64,000 bases of DNA from Salinisphaera shabanensis E1L3A (lineage in GTDB: Bacteria; Pseudomonadota; Gammaproteobacteria; Nevskiales; Salinisphaeraceae), in NCBI RefSeq assembly GCF_000215955.2, contig NZ_AFNV02000006.1, positions 91,006 to 155,005 on the forward strand, given 5' to 3'. How positions within the stretch are numbered: position 1 is the stretch's first letter; every line of letters begins with the position of its first letter. The position numbers and the translations under genes are program-made. A model generated the notes under the pieces. The model worked only from the letters and a program-made list of their open reading frames with translations. It had not been told where the DNA came from and did not search any database. This document shows positions 34,117-42,892 of this stretch, piece by piece.

Positions 34117-35021
34117 AACGCCTCGGGTTGGTGCTGCTCGTCGCGTTCGTTGTCGCCGGCTGTTCCATACGTGGTGCGTATCGTCCCGATACCTACACCG
34201 TGCGCCGAGGCGATACGCTGTCGCAGATCGCGGCGAGCTACGGTATGGACTGGCGTGATCTCGCGCGCTGGAACAATATCCGTGCGCCGTACACGATCGA
34301 GGTCGGCCAGCGCCTGTCGCTCGATCCCTATCCGCCGTTGGATTATTCGCACTCCAGCGCGCCGCCGCGCAATCGTCCGGTGGCCGCGCCGCCTGCGCCC
34401 CGGCAACCGCAGGTCGCGCGTGCGCCGCAGGATTCGCGCGCGGCACAAGAAGCGGCCATTCAGGCTTCCACGCCGCAGCTCAAGCGCACGATCGAGCATG
34501 CGCGCCCAGGGCGCCCGAGTACACCGAGCGCGCCGACAACGCCGCCGCCCGAATCGGTCGCGGATGAAGCCGATGTCGCCACCGAAGCAGAAATCACCCA
34601 GGCCAGCCGGCAAACGCCGACGCAGCCTACACGTACCGGCGGCCCCAGCGAGGATGGCTGGCAATGGCCGGCGAGTGGGTCGATCATCCGTGGTTACGCG
34701 GCACAGCGCACGCGTCAGGGCATCGATATCGGTGGCCGCGAAGGTTCGCCCGTCTATGCAGCCTCCAGCGGGCGCGTGGTCTACAACGGCACGGGGCTCA
34801 AGGGCTACGGCAAGCTACTCATCATCAAGCACGATGAGAAATATCTGTCTGCTTACGGCTTCACGCGCAATACGCGGGTCTCGCAGGGGCAGGACGTGGC
34901 CGCCGGCATGCATATCGCCGATATGGGGCTGGGGCCACAGAACAAACCGATGCTGCATTTCGAAATCCGTCGCGACGGCCGGCCGATCGATCCGGCCAGC
35001 CTGCTCCCCAACGCCGACTGA
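34113..35021 (+). CDS. nlpD: NlpD-like LysM/LytM murein hydrolase activator lipoprotein
   Basis: 302 aa. A lipoprotein signal peptide with lipobox VVAGCS (Cys at about residue 14-15) is followed by a LysM domain (DTYTVRRGDTLSQIAASYGM, about 24-70), a long Pro/Ala/Glu linker and a C-terminal M23/LytM domain (from about 195). The zinc ligands look degenerate: where active enzymes have HxGxD and AYAH, this one has RQGIDIGG and SAYGFTRN; the last HFEIR is kept. This matches E. coli NlpD, an activator of the amidase AmiC rather than an enzyme. The gene usually next downstream, rpoS, is not present. Confidence 0.93.
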   Translation: MKRLGLVLLVAFVVAGCSIRGAYRPDTYTVRRGDTLSQIAASYGMDWRDLARWNNIRAPYTIEVGQRLSLDPYPPLDYSHSSAPPRNRPVAAPPAPRQPQVARAPQDSRAAQEAAIQASTPQLKRTIEHARPGRPSTPSAPTTPPPESVADEADVATEAEITQASRQTPTQPTRTGGPSEDGWQWPASGSIIRGYAAQRTRQGIDIGGREGSPVYAASSGRVVYNGTGLKGYGKLLIIKHDEKYLSAYGFTRNTRVSQGQDVAAGMHIADMGLGPQNKPMLHFEIRRDGRPIDPASLLPNAD

Positions 35022-35128
35022 GGGCCTGGCGGCCGGTAGTCGCTTCATTGCGATTCTGGCAAACTGCCGCGTCTTGTTCCATTCCTGTGTCCCACCGAGT
35101 CCGCTGCGGCTCTTGAACCCGATCGACC

Positions 35129-36340
35129 ATGTCAAATCCGTCGCCTAAATCTGAATTCGCGCGAATCAATCGCTTGCCGCCGTATGTGTTCGGCATCATC
35201 GGCGAACTCAAGCAGGCGGCGCGAGCGCGGGGCGAGGACATCATCGACTTCGGCATGGGCAACCCCGATCAGCCCACGCCCGAGCATATCGTCAACAAGC
35301 TCGTGGACGCCGCCCAGCGCCCGGACACGCATCGCTATTCCGTATCCAAGGGCGTGCCGCGTCTGCGGCTTGCGATTTGCGACTGGTATAAGCGCAAGTT
35401 CGATGTCGATCTCGATCCGGCCAGCGAAGCCATTGTCACCATGGGCTCGAAAGAAGGCCTGGCGCATCTGATGCTGGCGATTCTCGAGCACGGAGATCAG
35501 GTACTGGTACCCAACCCGGCGTACCCGATCCATCCGTATGGCGCGGTGATTGCCGGTGCTGACGTGCGCCATGTGCGCATGATGCCGGACTCGGATTTCT
35601 TCGCCGAACTGGAACGGGCGATCAAGGAATCATGGCCGCGGCCGAAGATGATGCTGCTCAACTTTCCGGCCAATCCCACCACGCAGTGTGTGGAGCTGGA
35701 GTTCTTCGAGCGCTGTGTGGAGATGGCGCGCGAGTACGATCTGTGGATCGTGCAGGATCTGGCGTATGCGGATCTGTGTTTCGACGGCTACGAAGCGCCG
35801 TCGATTCTGCAGGTGCCGGGCGCCAAGGATGTGGCCGTGGAATGCTTTACGCTCTCCAAGAGCTACAACATGCCGGGTTGGCGCGTTGGTTTCATGTGCG
35901 GCAACCCGACGCTCATCGCCGCGCTGGGGCGCATGAAATCCTATCTCGACTACGGCATGTTCACCCCAGTGCAGGTGGCCGCGATCGCTGCACTTAACGG
36001 GCCGCAGGATTGCGTGACCGAGATCCGCGACATGTATCAGAAGCGCCGCGATGTACTGTGCGACGGGCTCAACGATATCGGTTGGCTGGTGGACCGCCCC
36101 AAAGCCACGATGTTCGTCTGGGCGCCCATTCCCGAGCCGTATCTCGAAATGGGCTCGCTCGAGTTCACCAAGAAACTCCTGGCTGATGCAGATGTAGCAG
36201 TCTCGCCCGGCGTGGGCTTTGGCGAATACGGCGATACACATGTGCGCTTCGGCCTGATCGAGAACGAGCAGCGCACGCGCCAGGCGCTGCGCAATATCAA
36301 ACGCATGTTCAAGCGCGACGGGCTGATTGACAGCCTGTAG
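35129..36340 (+). CDS. alaC: Alanine transaminase (AlaC-type PLP aminotransferase)
   Basis: Class I/II PLP aminotransferase, 403 aa, of the AlaC type that links pyruvate and glutamate to alanine. Cofactor-binding blocks: [11 protein letters not shown] (about residue 174-184), [18 protein letters not shown] (Asp and Tyr) and [16 protein letters not shown] with the PLP lysine near residue 243. The N-terminal [12 protein letters not shown] is typical. It is followed by hom and thrC with short gaps, an order common in Pseudomonas- and Xanthomonas-like genomes, and likely co-transcribed. The substrate is inferred from family and context. Confidence 0.88.
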   Translation: MSNPSPKSEFARINRLPPYVFGIIGELKQAARARGEDIIDFGMGNPDQPTPEHIVNKLVDAAQRPDTHRYSVSKGVPRLRLAICDWYKRKFDVDLDPASEAIVTMGSKEGLAHLMLAILEHGDQVLVPNPAYPIHPYGAVIAGADVRHVRMMPDSDFFAELERAIKESWPRPKMMLLNFPANPTTQCVELEFFERCVEMAREYDLWIVQDLAYADLCFDGYEAPSILQVPGAKDVAVECFTLSKSYNMPGWRVGFMCGNPTLIAALGRMKSYLDYGMFTPVQVAAIAALNGPQDCVTEIRDMYQKRRDVLCDGLNDIGWLVDRPKATMFVWAPIPEPYLEMGSLEFTKKLLADADVAVSPGVGFGEYGDTHVRFGLIENEQRTRQALRNIKRMFKRDGLIDSL

Positions 36341-36374
36341 CTGCGCGGTGCGCGAACACAACCAGGAGACGAGA

Positions 36375-37688
36375 GTGCAACCGGTCAACGTGGGACTACT
36401 CGGGCTCGGCACCGTGGGTGCGGGCGCGGTCAATCTGCTCGAACGCAATGGCGTGGAAATCGCACGCCGCGCCGGGCGTGAGATTCGTGTCGTGCGTGCG
36501 GCGGTGCGCAATCCTGACAAGACGCGCGAATGCGCAACGTCGGGTATCGAGATCGGCACCGATTGCAACGCCGTCGTCACGGATCCGAATATCGACGTGG
36601 TGATCGAGCTGATCGGCGGCGATACCCAGGCTTACGATCTGGTCATGGCCGCGATTGCCAATGGCAAGCATGTGGTCACGGCCAACAAGCACCTTATCGC
36701 GCTGCACGGCAACGAGATCTTTGCCGCGGCTGACGAAGCCGGGGTGGTCGTGTCCTTCGAGGCAGCCGTGGCCGGCGGCATTCCTATCATCAAGGCGATG
36801 CGTGAAAGCCTGGCCGCCAACCATATCGAATGGGTTGCAGGCATCATCAACGGCACTGGCAACTTCATCCTCAGCCAGATGATCTTCGAGGATCAAAGCT
36901 TCGAGGACGCGCTAGCCGACGCCCAGCGCCTGGGTTTCGCCGAGGCCGATCCGACCTTCGATGTGGAAGGCATCGATGCCGCCCACAAGCTGGCAATCAT
37001 CGGCGCGATCGCGTTCGGCATTCCGCTGTCGTTCGACAAGATCTTCACCCAGGGCATTCGCGATATCGACAGTGTCGACATCGAGTATTGCGCCGAGCTG
37101 GGTTATCGGATCAAGCATCTGGGCATTGCCCGACGTGGCGACAACGGCGTGGAAATGCGCGTACATCCGACTCTGGTGTCGCAGAAAGCGCTGCTGGCGA
37201 ACGTCGAAGGCGAGAAGAACGCCATCATGGTCTATGGCGATGCCGTGGGGCCAACTGTATATTACGGCGCCGGCGCAGGCGCGGGGCCGACGGCGTCGTC
37301 GGTAGTGGCGGACCTAATCGATACCGTTCGCATCATGAGCATCGACCCGAAAGGGCGTGTGCCACATCTGGCCTTCCAGCCCGACGAGATCACCGACGAG
37401 CCGATCGTGGGCAGCGACGATTTCGTCTGCGGCCACTACTTCCGTGTGCAGGTCGCCGATCAGATCGGTGTGATGGCCGAAATCACGCGTGCCCTGGCAG
37501 ACCAGCAGATCGGGATCGAGGCGATTCTGCAGAAGGATCCGCCGACTGAAGAAGATGACGCGCGCGTTATGATCGTCACCAAGGCCGCACGCGAAGGCCA
37601 GCTGATGAAGGTGCTCGACCATATCCGGTCGCTGCCGTACGCGCGCGAAGGCATCGTGCACATGCGCGTGGCCCAGTTCGAAGACTAA
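36375..37688 (+). CDS. hom: Homoserine dehydrogenase
   Basis: Reduces aspartate semialdehyde to homoserine for threonine and methionine. The GTG at 36375 was chosen because AGGAGA (36364-36369) lies 5 nt upstream; the product is 437 aa. The Rossmann motif is NVGLLGLGTVGAG, the catalytic core contains AAVAGGIPIIKAMRE and EADPTFDVEGIDAAHKLAI, and a C-terminal ACT domain (about residues 355-430, HYFRVQVADQIGVM) suggests feedback control by threonine. It is the monofunctional type, without aspartokinase. thrC follows 19 nt downstream. Confidence 0.96.
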   Translation: MQPVNVGLLGLGTVGAGAVNLLERNGVEIARRAGREIRVVRAAVRNPDKTRECATSGIEIGTDCNAVVTDPNIDVVIELIGGDTQAYDLVMAAIANGKHVVTANKHLIALHGNEIFAAADEAGVVVSFEAAVAGGIPIIKAMRESLAANHIEWVAGIINGTGNFILSQMIFEDQSFEDALADAQRLGFAEADPTFDVEGIDAAHKLAIIGAIAFGIPLSFDKIFTQGIRDIDSVDIEYCAELGYRIKHLGIARRGDNGVEMRVHPTLVSQKALLANVEGEKNAIMVYGDAVGPTVYYGAGAGAGPTASSVVADLIDTVRIMSIDPKGRVPHLAFQPDEITDEPIVGSDDFVCGHYFRVQVADQIGVMAEITRALADQQIGIEAILQKDPPTEEDDARVMIVTKAAREGQLMKVLDHIRSLPYAREGIVHMRVAQFED

Positions 37689-37707
37689 CCGACCGCCGAG
37701 GCGTCGC

Positions 37708-39096
37708 ATGAGATATATCAGCACCCGGGGCAATGCGCCTGCGCTGAGTTTCGAAGAGGTGGTGCTGACCGGCATGGCCAGCGATGGCGGTCTGTACGTG
37801 CCCGAGCATATTCCCGAGTTCTCGCACGACGAGATCGCGGCGATGGCCGGGTTGCCGTATACCGAGATCGCGTTTCGAGTGATGAAACCGTTCGTGGGTG
37901 GCGAGATCGACGACGACACTTTTCGTCGGCTGATCGATGAGACGTACGCGACTTTCAAGCACGATGCGGTGGTGCCGCTCAAACAGCTCTCGCACAACCA
38001 TTATCTGCTCGAACTTTTCCATGGGCCGACGCTGGCGTTCAAGGATGTGGCACTGCAGCTGCTGGGACGACTGCTCGATCATTTCCTCGCCAAACGCGAT
38101 CAGAAAGGCGTGATCATGGGCGCGACGTCCGGCGATACCGGCTCGGCCGCGATCGAGGGCTGTCGGCATTGCGACAACCTCGACATATTCATCCTGCATC
38201 CGCATGAGCGCGTGTCGGCGGTGCAGCGCCGCCAGATGACCACCGTGCTCGCGGATAACGTGTACAACATTGCCATCGAAGGCAATTTCGACGATGCCCA
38301 GGCGATGGTCAAGGCAAGCTTTGCCGATCAGGGCTTCCTGCAGGGCACCCAGCTGATCGCAGTCAATTCGATCAACTGGGCACGTATCATGGCCCAGATC
38401 GTGTATTACGTAGCGTCCGCGGTCGCCCTCGGCGCGCCGCATCGCGAAGTCAGCTTCTGTGTGCCCTCGGCCAATTTCGGCAACCTGTTTGCCGGTTACA
38501 TGGCCAAGCGCATGGGCCTGCCGGTCAAGCAGTTCGTGATTGCGACCAATGCCAACGATATTCTGCATCGCACGATCACGGACAACGATTTTTCCAAGAC
38601 GGAGCTCAAGCCCACGCTGGCACCATCCATGGATATCGTCGTGTCGTCGAATTTCGAACGGCTGCTGTTCGAAGCCTACGGACGAAACGGCAAAGACGTG
38701 GCCGATCTGATGGGTCGTTTCGCGCAGTCGCCGACGTCGCTGCATGAAGCGCCGCTGGCCGAATTGCGCAAGCTGTTTGCCAGTCACAGCGTGGGCGACG
38801 ACACGATTCTGGAAGTTATCCGTGAAGCATTCGAGCACACCGGTGAACTGCTGGATCCGCATACAGCTACCGGCTATCGTGCGGCCCAGCGTGCCCGTGC
38901 CGATGAGATCACCCCGATGATCACGCTCGCGACCGCGCATCCGGCCAAGTTCGAAGATGCCGTGGTGAAGGCCGGTTTCGAAGGCGCGCCGCTGCCGGAG
39001 AACATGCACGATCTGATGGCACGCGAGGAACGTTACGATGTGCTGCCCGCCGAGCTGAAAGCGGTCCAGGCCTACGTGGCCGAACATCGGCACTAG
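37708..39096 (+). CDS. thrC: Threonine synthase
   Basis: PLP lyase converting phosphohomoserine to threonine. 462 aa, of the longer class (yeast/Pseudomonas-like). Blocks: MRYISTRGNAPALSFEEVVL at the start, FHGPTLAFKDVALQLLGRLL with the PLP lysine (about residue 114), ATSGDTGSAAIEG for the phosphate loop, NSINWARIMAQIVYY, and VPSANFGNLFAGYMA. The homoserine kinase (thrB) that should supply its substrate is not in the window. It follows hom directly. Confidence 0.96.
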   Translation: MRYISTRGNAPALSFEEVVLTGMASDGGLYVPEHIPEFSHDEIAAMAGLPYTEIAFRVMKPFVGGEIDDDTFRRLIDETYATFKHDAVVPLKQLSHNHYLLELFHGPTLAFKDVALQLLGRLLDHFLAKRDQKGVIMGATSGDTGSAAIEGCRHCDNLDIFILHPHERVSAVQRRQMTTVLADNVYNIAIEGNFDDAQAMVKASFADQGFLQGTQLIAVNSINWARIMAQIVYYVASAVALGAPHREVSFCVPSANFGNLFAGYMAKRMGLPVKQFVIATNANDILHRTITDNDFSKTELKPTLAPSMDIVVSSNFERLLFEAYGRNGKDVADLMGRFAQSPTSLHEAPLAELRKLFASHSVGDDTILEVIREAFEHTGELLDPHTATGYRAAQRARADEITPMITLATAHPAKFEDAVVKAGFEGAPLPENMHDLMAREERYDVLPAELKAVQAYVAEHRH

Positions 39097-39156
39097 AGCG
39101 GGGCGGCGCTGCGGCGCCGTCTGTCGGGTATATCGCTTTGCTTGCTCGAGAAAGCC

Positions 39157-40881
39157 ATGACTCGCGACGAGCCCGCTGCCCCCCGGATCGTCGAGCGGGG
39201 CGCCGATATCGCACCGGCGCTTGAAGGCGTCGGCCCGCCGTTGTTGCAGCGGCTGTATGCCGGCCGGGGCGTACGCAAGCCGGAGGAACTCGACTACGGT
39301 CTGCGCGGGCTGCCGCATTTTTCGGGTTTGAGAGGTATCGACCCGGCGTGCGAGCTGATTGTGGACGCCATGCGCGCCAGTCATCGCATTCTGGTGGTGG
39401 GTGATTTCGATGCGGATGGTGCGACCAGCACGGCACTGGTTTGCGATGCGCTCGAGGCCATGGGTGCGCCACGCGTGTCGTATTTCCTGCCGCATCGCGC
39501 GCGCCACGGCTATGGCTTGTCGCCCGCCGTGGTTGAAGCAGTCGGTGAGGCCGAAACGGGCGATCTGATTGTCACGGTCGATAACGGCATTGCCAGCATC
39601 GCCGGGGTCGAAGCGGCCCATCGCGCCGGTTGGCGCGTGCTCGTCTGCGATCATCATCTGCCGGGCGATACGCTGCCCGCAGCCGAAGCGATCGTGAACC
39701 CGAACCAACCGGGCTGCGACTTCGTGGGCAAATCACTCGCCGGGGTCGGCGTGGCGTTCTATCTGATGGCGGCTGTGCGCGCGCGCCTGGCCGCGAACGC
39801 GCCGAGCGCCGCGCTACCGCGGCTGAGTGATTATCTGGATCTTGTGGCCGTTGGCACGGTCGCGGATGTTGTGCGGCTCGATCATCTCAACCGTATGTTG
39901 GTGAGCCAAGGCTTGCGACGTATTCGCCGCGGTCTGGCGCGACCGGGCATCGCCGCGTTGATCGAGGTGGCAGGACGCGATGCGAGCCGGCTGAGCGCGG
40001 CCGACATCGGCTTCGCGGTCGGCCCGCGACTGAATGCCGCCGGACGGCTTGAAGATATGTCGATCGGCGTCGCCTGCCTGCGCGCGACCGATGCAGCAAG
40101 CGCGCAAAGCAGGGCAAGCGAACTGGCGGCGATCAATCGGCAGCGCCAGACGGTGCAGCGACGTATGCAACACGAGGCCGATAACGCCCTTGCTGCACTT
40201 GATCGTGCGCCGGCAGAGCGCGCCGCGCTGGTGGTGCATAGCGATGACTGGCACGAGGGCATCGTTGGGCTCATTGCGTCCCGCTTGCGTGAACGCCACG
40301 GCCGCCCCGTCATTGCATTCGCGCCCGGCGCGCATGGCCAGCTCAAGGGCTCGGCGCGTTCGATTGCCGGTTTGCATATTCGCGATGTGCTTGCGGCTGT
40401 AGATGCGCATCATCCGGGTTTGATCGCACAGTTCGGTGGGCACGCGCAGGCAGCCGGGCTGGTGCTATCGCCGCAAGCCATCGACGAATTCGAGCGCGCG
40501 TTGGAAACAACCGTCGCCCAGCGGCTGACGCCCGACATGCTCAGCCCGGATATCCTGACCGATGGCGCGCTGGCCGTGCATGAACTCGATCTCGAGACCG
40601 CGCGATTACTCGAAGCCAGCGGGCCCTGGGGGAACGGCTTCGAAGAGCCACTGTTTCACGGATTGTTCGAAATCGTCACACAACGCATCGTCGGCGAGCG
40701 CCATTTGAAACTCGAAGTACGTCATCCGCAGGCGAGTGCGACGATCGAGGCAATGGTCTTCAACCATGCCGATCTGCTGGAAATCGGCGCGATCTATCGG
40801 CTGGTTTATCGACTGGCCGTCAATGTGTTTCGCGAGCGCATGAGCGCGAATCTCATCGTGAGCGAGATTCGACCAGCCTAG
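39157..40881 (+). CDS. recJ: Single-stranded-DNA-specific exonuclease RecJ
   Basis: 5'-3' exonuclease of recombination and mismatch repair. 574 aa from the ATG at 39157 (E. coli 577). DHH-phosphoesterase motifs in order: VVGDFDADGATST (about residues 80-92), TVDNGIAS, CDHHLPG (the DHH motif, about 162-168) and VAVGTVADVV; the DHHA1 domain has SDDWHEGIVGLIASRL and FGGHAQAAG; a C-terminal OB-like part follows. thrC-recJ adjacency is common in this group of gammaproteobacteria. It converges with the suf cluster region. Confidence 0.96.
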   Translation: MTRDEPAAPRIVERGADIAPALEGVGPPLLQRLYAGRGVRKPEELDYGLRGLPHFSGLRGIDPACELIVDAMRASHRILVVGDFDADGATSTALVCDALEAMGAPRVSYFLPHRARHGYGLSPAVVEAVGEAETGDLIVTVDNGIASIAGVEAAHRAGWRVLVCDHHLPGDTLPAAEAIVNPNQPGCDFVGKSLAGVGVAFYLMAAVRARLAANAPSAALPRLSDYLDLVAVGTVADVVRLDHLNRMLVSQGLRRIRRGLARPGIAALIEVAGRDASRLSAADIGFAVGPRLNAAGRLEDMSIGVACLRATDAASAQSRASELAAINRQRQTVQRRMQHEADNALAALDRAPAERAALVVHSDDWHEGIVGLIASRLRERHGRPVIAFAPGAHGQLKGSARSIAGLHIRDVLAAVDAHHPGLIAQFGGHAQAAGLVLSPQAIDEFERALETTVAQRLTPDMLSPDILTDGALAVHELDLETARLLEASGPWGNGFEEPLFHGLFEIVTQRIVGERHLKLEVRHPQASATIEAMVFNHADLLEIGAIYRLVYRLAVNVFRERMSANLIVSEIRPA

Positions 40882-40911
40882 GAGGGCTAGGGCGGCCCGA
40901 CGAGCCTTGCT

Positions 40912-41208
40912 TCATCCGCTTCCGGTTGAAGCAAGGAGCTGCAGCCGGGCCACGACCATGAGTGCCGGCAAACCGATGAGGATCGCGATCCAGATAAGGA
41001 TCTGGTCGGCGAAACGGTCCAACAGCCAGAAATAAACGGCCGCGAACACAAAACCGACGACGGCGCTCATCAAGGCGGCGGCGAGTCCGGCCTCGTCGAG
41101 CACGAGCCCGGTGAATAGGACAAAGAGCGCCCAGATACCCGCGAACAACAACGGTCGGCCAGACTGGCTGACGATCCAGCCAAGAAAGATCAGTACGAGT
41201 ACGCCCAT
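40912..41208 (-). CDS. Small membrane protein of unknown function
   Basis: 98 aa, strongly hydrophobic, with about four segments: VLVLIFLGWIV, LLFAGIWALFVLFTGLVL, ALMSAVVGFVFAAVYFWLL and ILIWIAILIGLPALMVVA. I do not recognise a family. It starts at an ATG (41208) 49 nt downstream of the Rieske ferredoxin stop and may be the last gene of the suf transcript. It converges with recJ, 30 nt away. A four-helix membrane protein this small could equally be an accessory or a stand-alone protein; no function can be assigned. Confidence 0.72.
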   Translation of the reverse strand: MGVLVLIFLGWIVSQSGRPLLFAGIWALFVLFTGLVLDEAGLAAALMSAVVGFVFAAVYFWLLDRFADQILIWIAILIGLPALMVVARLQLLASTGSG

Positions 41209-41256
41209 GGCCTATCCTTAACGCGCCGCCCGAGGGCGCCGGCGCTTGCGGGGCTG

Positions 41257-41577
41257 TCAGTCGAAACGATCGTCGCAGACCTGAACCATGCCGTCTTCGA
41301 CACGTACCGGAAACGCGTAGACATCTTCGTAGGCGGGCGGGGTGAGGGCCTTGCCGTTCTTGATGCAAAAACGCGCGCCGTGGCGGGGGCAGATGATCTG
41401 ATCGCCCTCGACCTCGCCGCTGGCAAGCTCGCCACCGTCGTGGGTACACATGTCTTCGATGGCGTAATACGCGCCTTCACGATAGAAAACGGCCACCATT
41501 ACATCGTCGACATCGACGACTCGGCACTGGCCTTCCTTGAGTTCGCCGTCCTTGGCGACATCCACCCAATCGGTCAT
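41257..41577 (-). CDS. Rieske [2Fe-2S] ferredoxin
   Basis: 106-aa Rieske-type protein. The cluster ligands are visible as CTHDGGEL (C-x-H, about residues 44-46) and CPRHGARF (C-x2-H, about 63-66), the spacing of ferredoxin components of aromatic-ring dioxygenases (BphF/NirD-like). No oxygenase is in the window; it lies 40 nt downstream of sufS and on the same strand, so it may be a client or accessory of Fe-S assembly. Similar small Rieske genes follow suf clusters in some related genomes (recalled, not checked). Confidence 0.9.
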   Translation of the reverse strand: MTDWVDVAKDGELKEGQCRVVDVDDVMVAVFYREGAYYAIEDMCTHDGGELASGEVEGDQIICPRHGARFCIKNGKALTPPAYEDVYAFPVRVEDGMVQVCDDRFD

Positions 41578-41616
41578 GGTTCGCTCTCGTTCCTGCTGTT
41601 CGATAATCGGCTTGGC

Positions 41617-42867
41617 TTAGCCGAAGATACGTTGCACGCTTTCCAGGCCCTTGATCAAGGCATTCACGTCGTCGTCGTCGTTGTAAGCGGCAAACGACGC
41701 GCGCGCGGTCGCGGGCACGCCAAAGCGGGTCATCAACGGCATGGCGCAGTGATGGCCGGTACGGATCGCCACACCCGATTCATCGAGCAGGGTGCCGATA
41801 TCGTGGGCGTGTACGCCCTCCATCACGAACGAAATCGTAGCGGCCTTGCCCGGCGCGGTACCGATGATGCGCAGTCCGTCGATGGCTTCCATGCCCGCGG
41901 TGGCCTGTTCGAGCAGACCGTGCTCGTATGCAGCCACGGCGTCGAGATCGATATCCTCGAGGTATTCGATCGCTGCGCCGAACGCGGCGGCACCGGCAAT
42001 ATTCGGTGTGCCGGCCTCGAATTTGTAAGGCAGCTCGTTCCAGGTCGTGCCCTCGAACGAGACTGTCTCGATCATGTCGCCGCCGCCTTGATAGGGCGGC
42101 ATGGCATCGAGCAGCGATTCGCGGCCGTAGAGCACGCCAATACCCGTCGGCCCGAACAGCTTGTGGCCGGAAAAGGCATAGAAGTCCGCGCCAATCGCTT
42201 GCACGTCGACCGGCATGTGGGCCACGGCCTGGGCGCCATCAATCAGCGTGACCGCGCCCACCGCATGCGCGGCTTCGACCATCTCAGAAACCGGCAGGAC
42301 CGTGCCCAGCGCATTGGAGACATGCGCAAAGGCTGCAATGGCGGTGCGCTCGGAGAGCTTGCTCTTGAATGCCTCGAGCGAGACGCTGCCGTCGTCTTCG
42401 ACGGGTACGACGACGATCCTTGCCCCGGTTTCTTCGGCCACCATCTGCCAAGGCACGATATTCGAGTGGTGCTCGAGTTCGGTCAGCAGAATTTCGTCGC
42501 CGGCCTTCAAGCGCGGACGGGCATAGCACTGGGCGACCAGGTTGATGCCATCGGTCGTGCCACGGGTATAGACCACTTCGGCCCGTGACGCCGCGTTGAT
42601 GAAGCGAACGAGCCGATCACGTGCGCCTTCGTACTGCCGTGTCGCGCGTTGCGACAGGGCATGAATGGCGCGATGCACGTTCGCGTTGGCATGACGATAA
42701 TAGTCGTCGCTCGCCTTGATTACGGCCAGTGGCTTTTGCGTGGTCGCGGCGTTGTCGAGATACGACAGCCGCATGCCCTGATCGAGCGATTCCGACAGAA
42801 TCGGAAAATCGGCACGAAAGCGCGCGGCATCGAATGCAATATGTCGGGCAGCGTCTGCTATGGCCAT
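41617..42867 (-). CDS. sufS: Cysteine desulfurase SufS
   Basis: PLP enzyme that mobilises sulfur from cysteine for the SUF pathway. The ATG at 42867 was chosen because a strong GGAGGA Shine-Dalgarno precedes it; a longer frame would overlap sufD. 416 aa. Motifs: YLDNAATTQKP, TRGTTDGINLVAQ, ELEHHSNIVPWQ, AFSGHKLFGPTGIG (PLP lysine) and the active Cys in IRTGHHCAMPLM. A SufE or SufU partner is not in the window. sufD lies 25 nt upstream. Confidence 0.96.
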   Translation of the reverse strand: MAIADAARHIAFDAARFRADFPILSESLDQGMRLSYLDNAATTQKPLAVIKASDDYYRHANANVHRAIHALSQRATRQYEGARDRLVRFINAASRAEVVYTRGTTDGINLVAQCYARPRLKAGDEILLTELEHHSNIVPWQMVAEETGARIVVVPVEDDGSVSLEAFKSKLSERTAIAAFAHVSNALGTVLPVSEMVEAAHAVGAVTLIDGAQAVAHMPVDVQAIGADFYAFSGHKLFGPTGIGVLYGRESLLDAMPPYQGGGDMIETVSFEGTTWNELPYKFEAGTPNIAGAAAFGAAIEYLEDIDLDAVAAYEHGLLEQATAGMEAIDGLRIIGTAPGKAATISFVMEGVHAHDIGTLLDESGVAIRTGHHCAMPLMTRFGVPATARASFAAYNDDDDVNALIKGLESVQRIFG

Positions 42868-42892
42868 GAGTCCTCCGGGTTGACCCGTTGCT

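Noticed and set aside
37576..39708. Very long antisense open frame (about 710 codons) opposite thrC and recJ
   Set aside because: It lies entirely over well-supported genes on the other strand, has no recognisable motifs and an atypical His/Arg/Gln-rich composition; high GC content commonly keeps antisense frames open.
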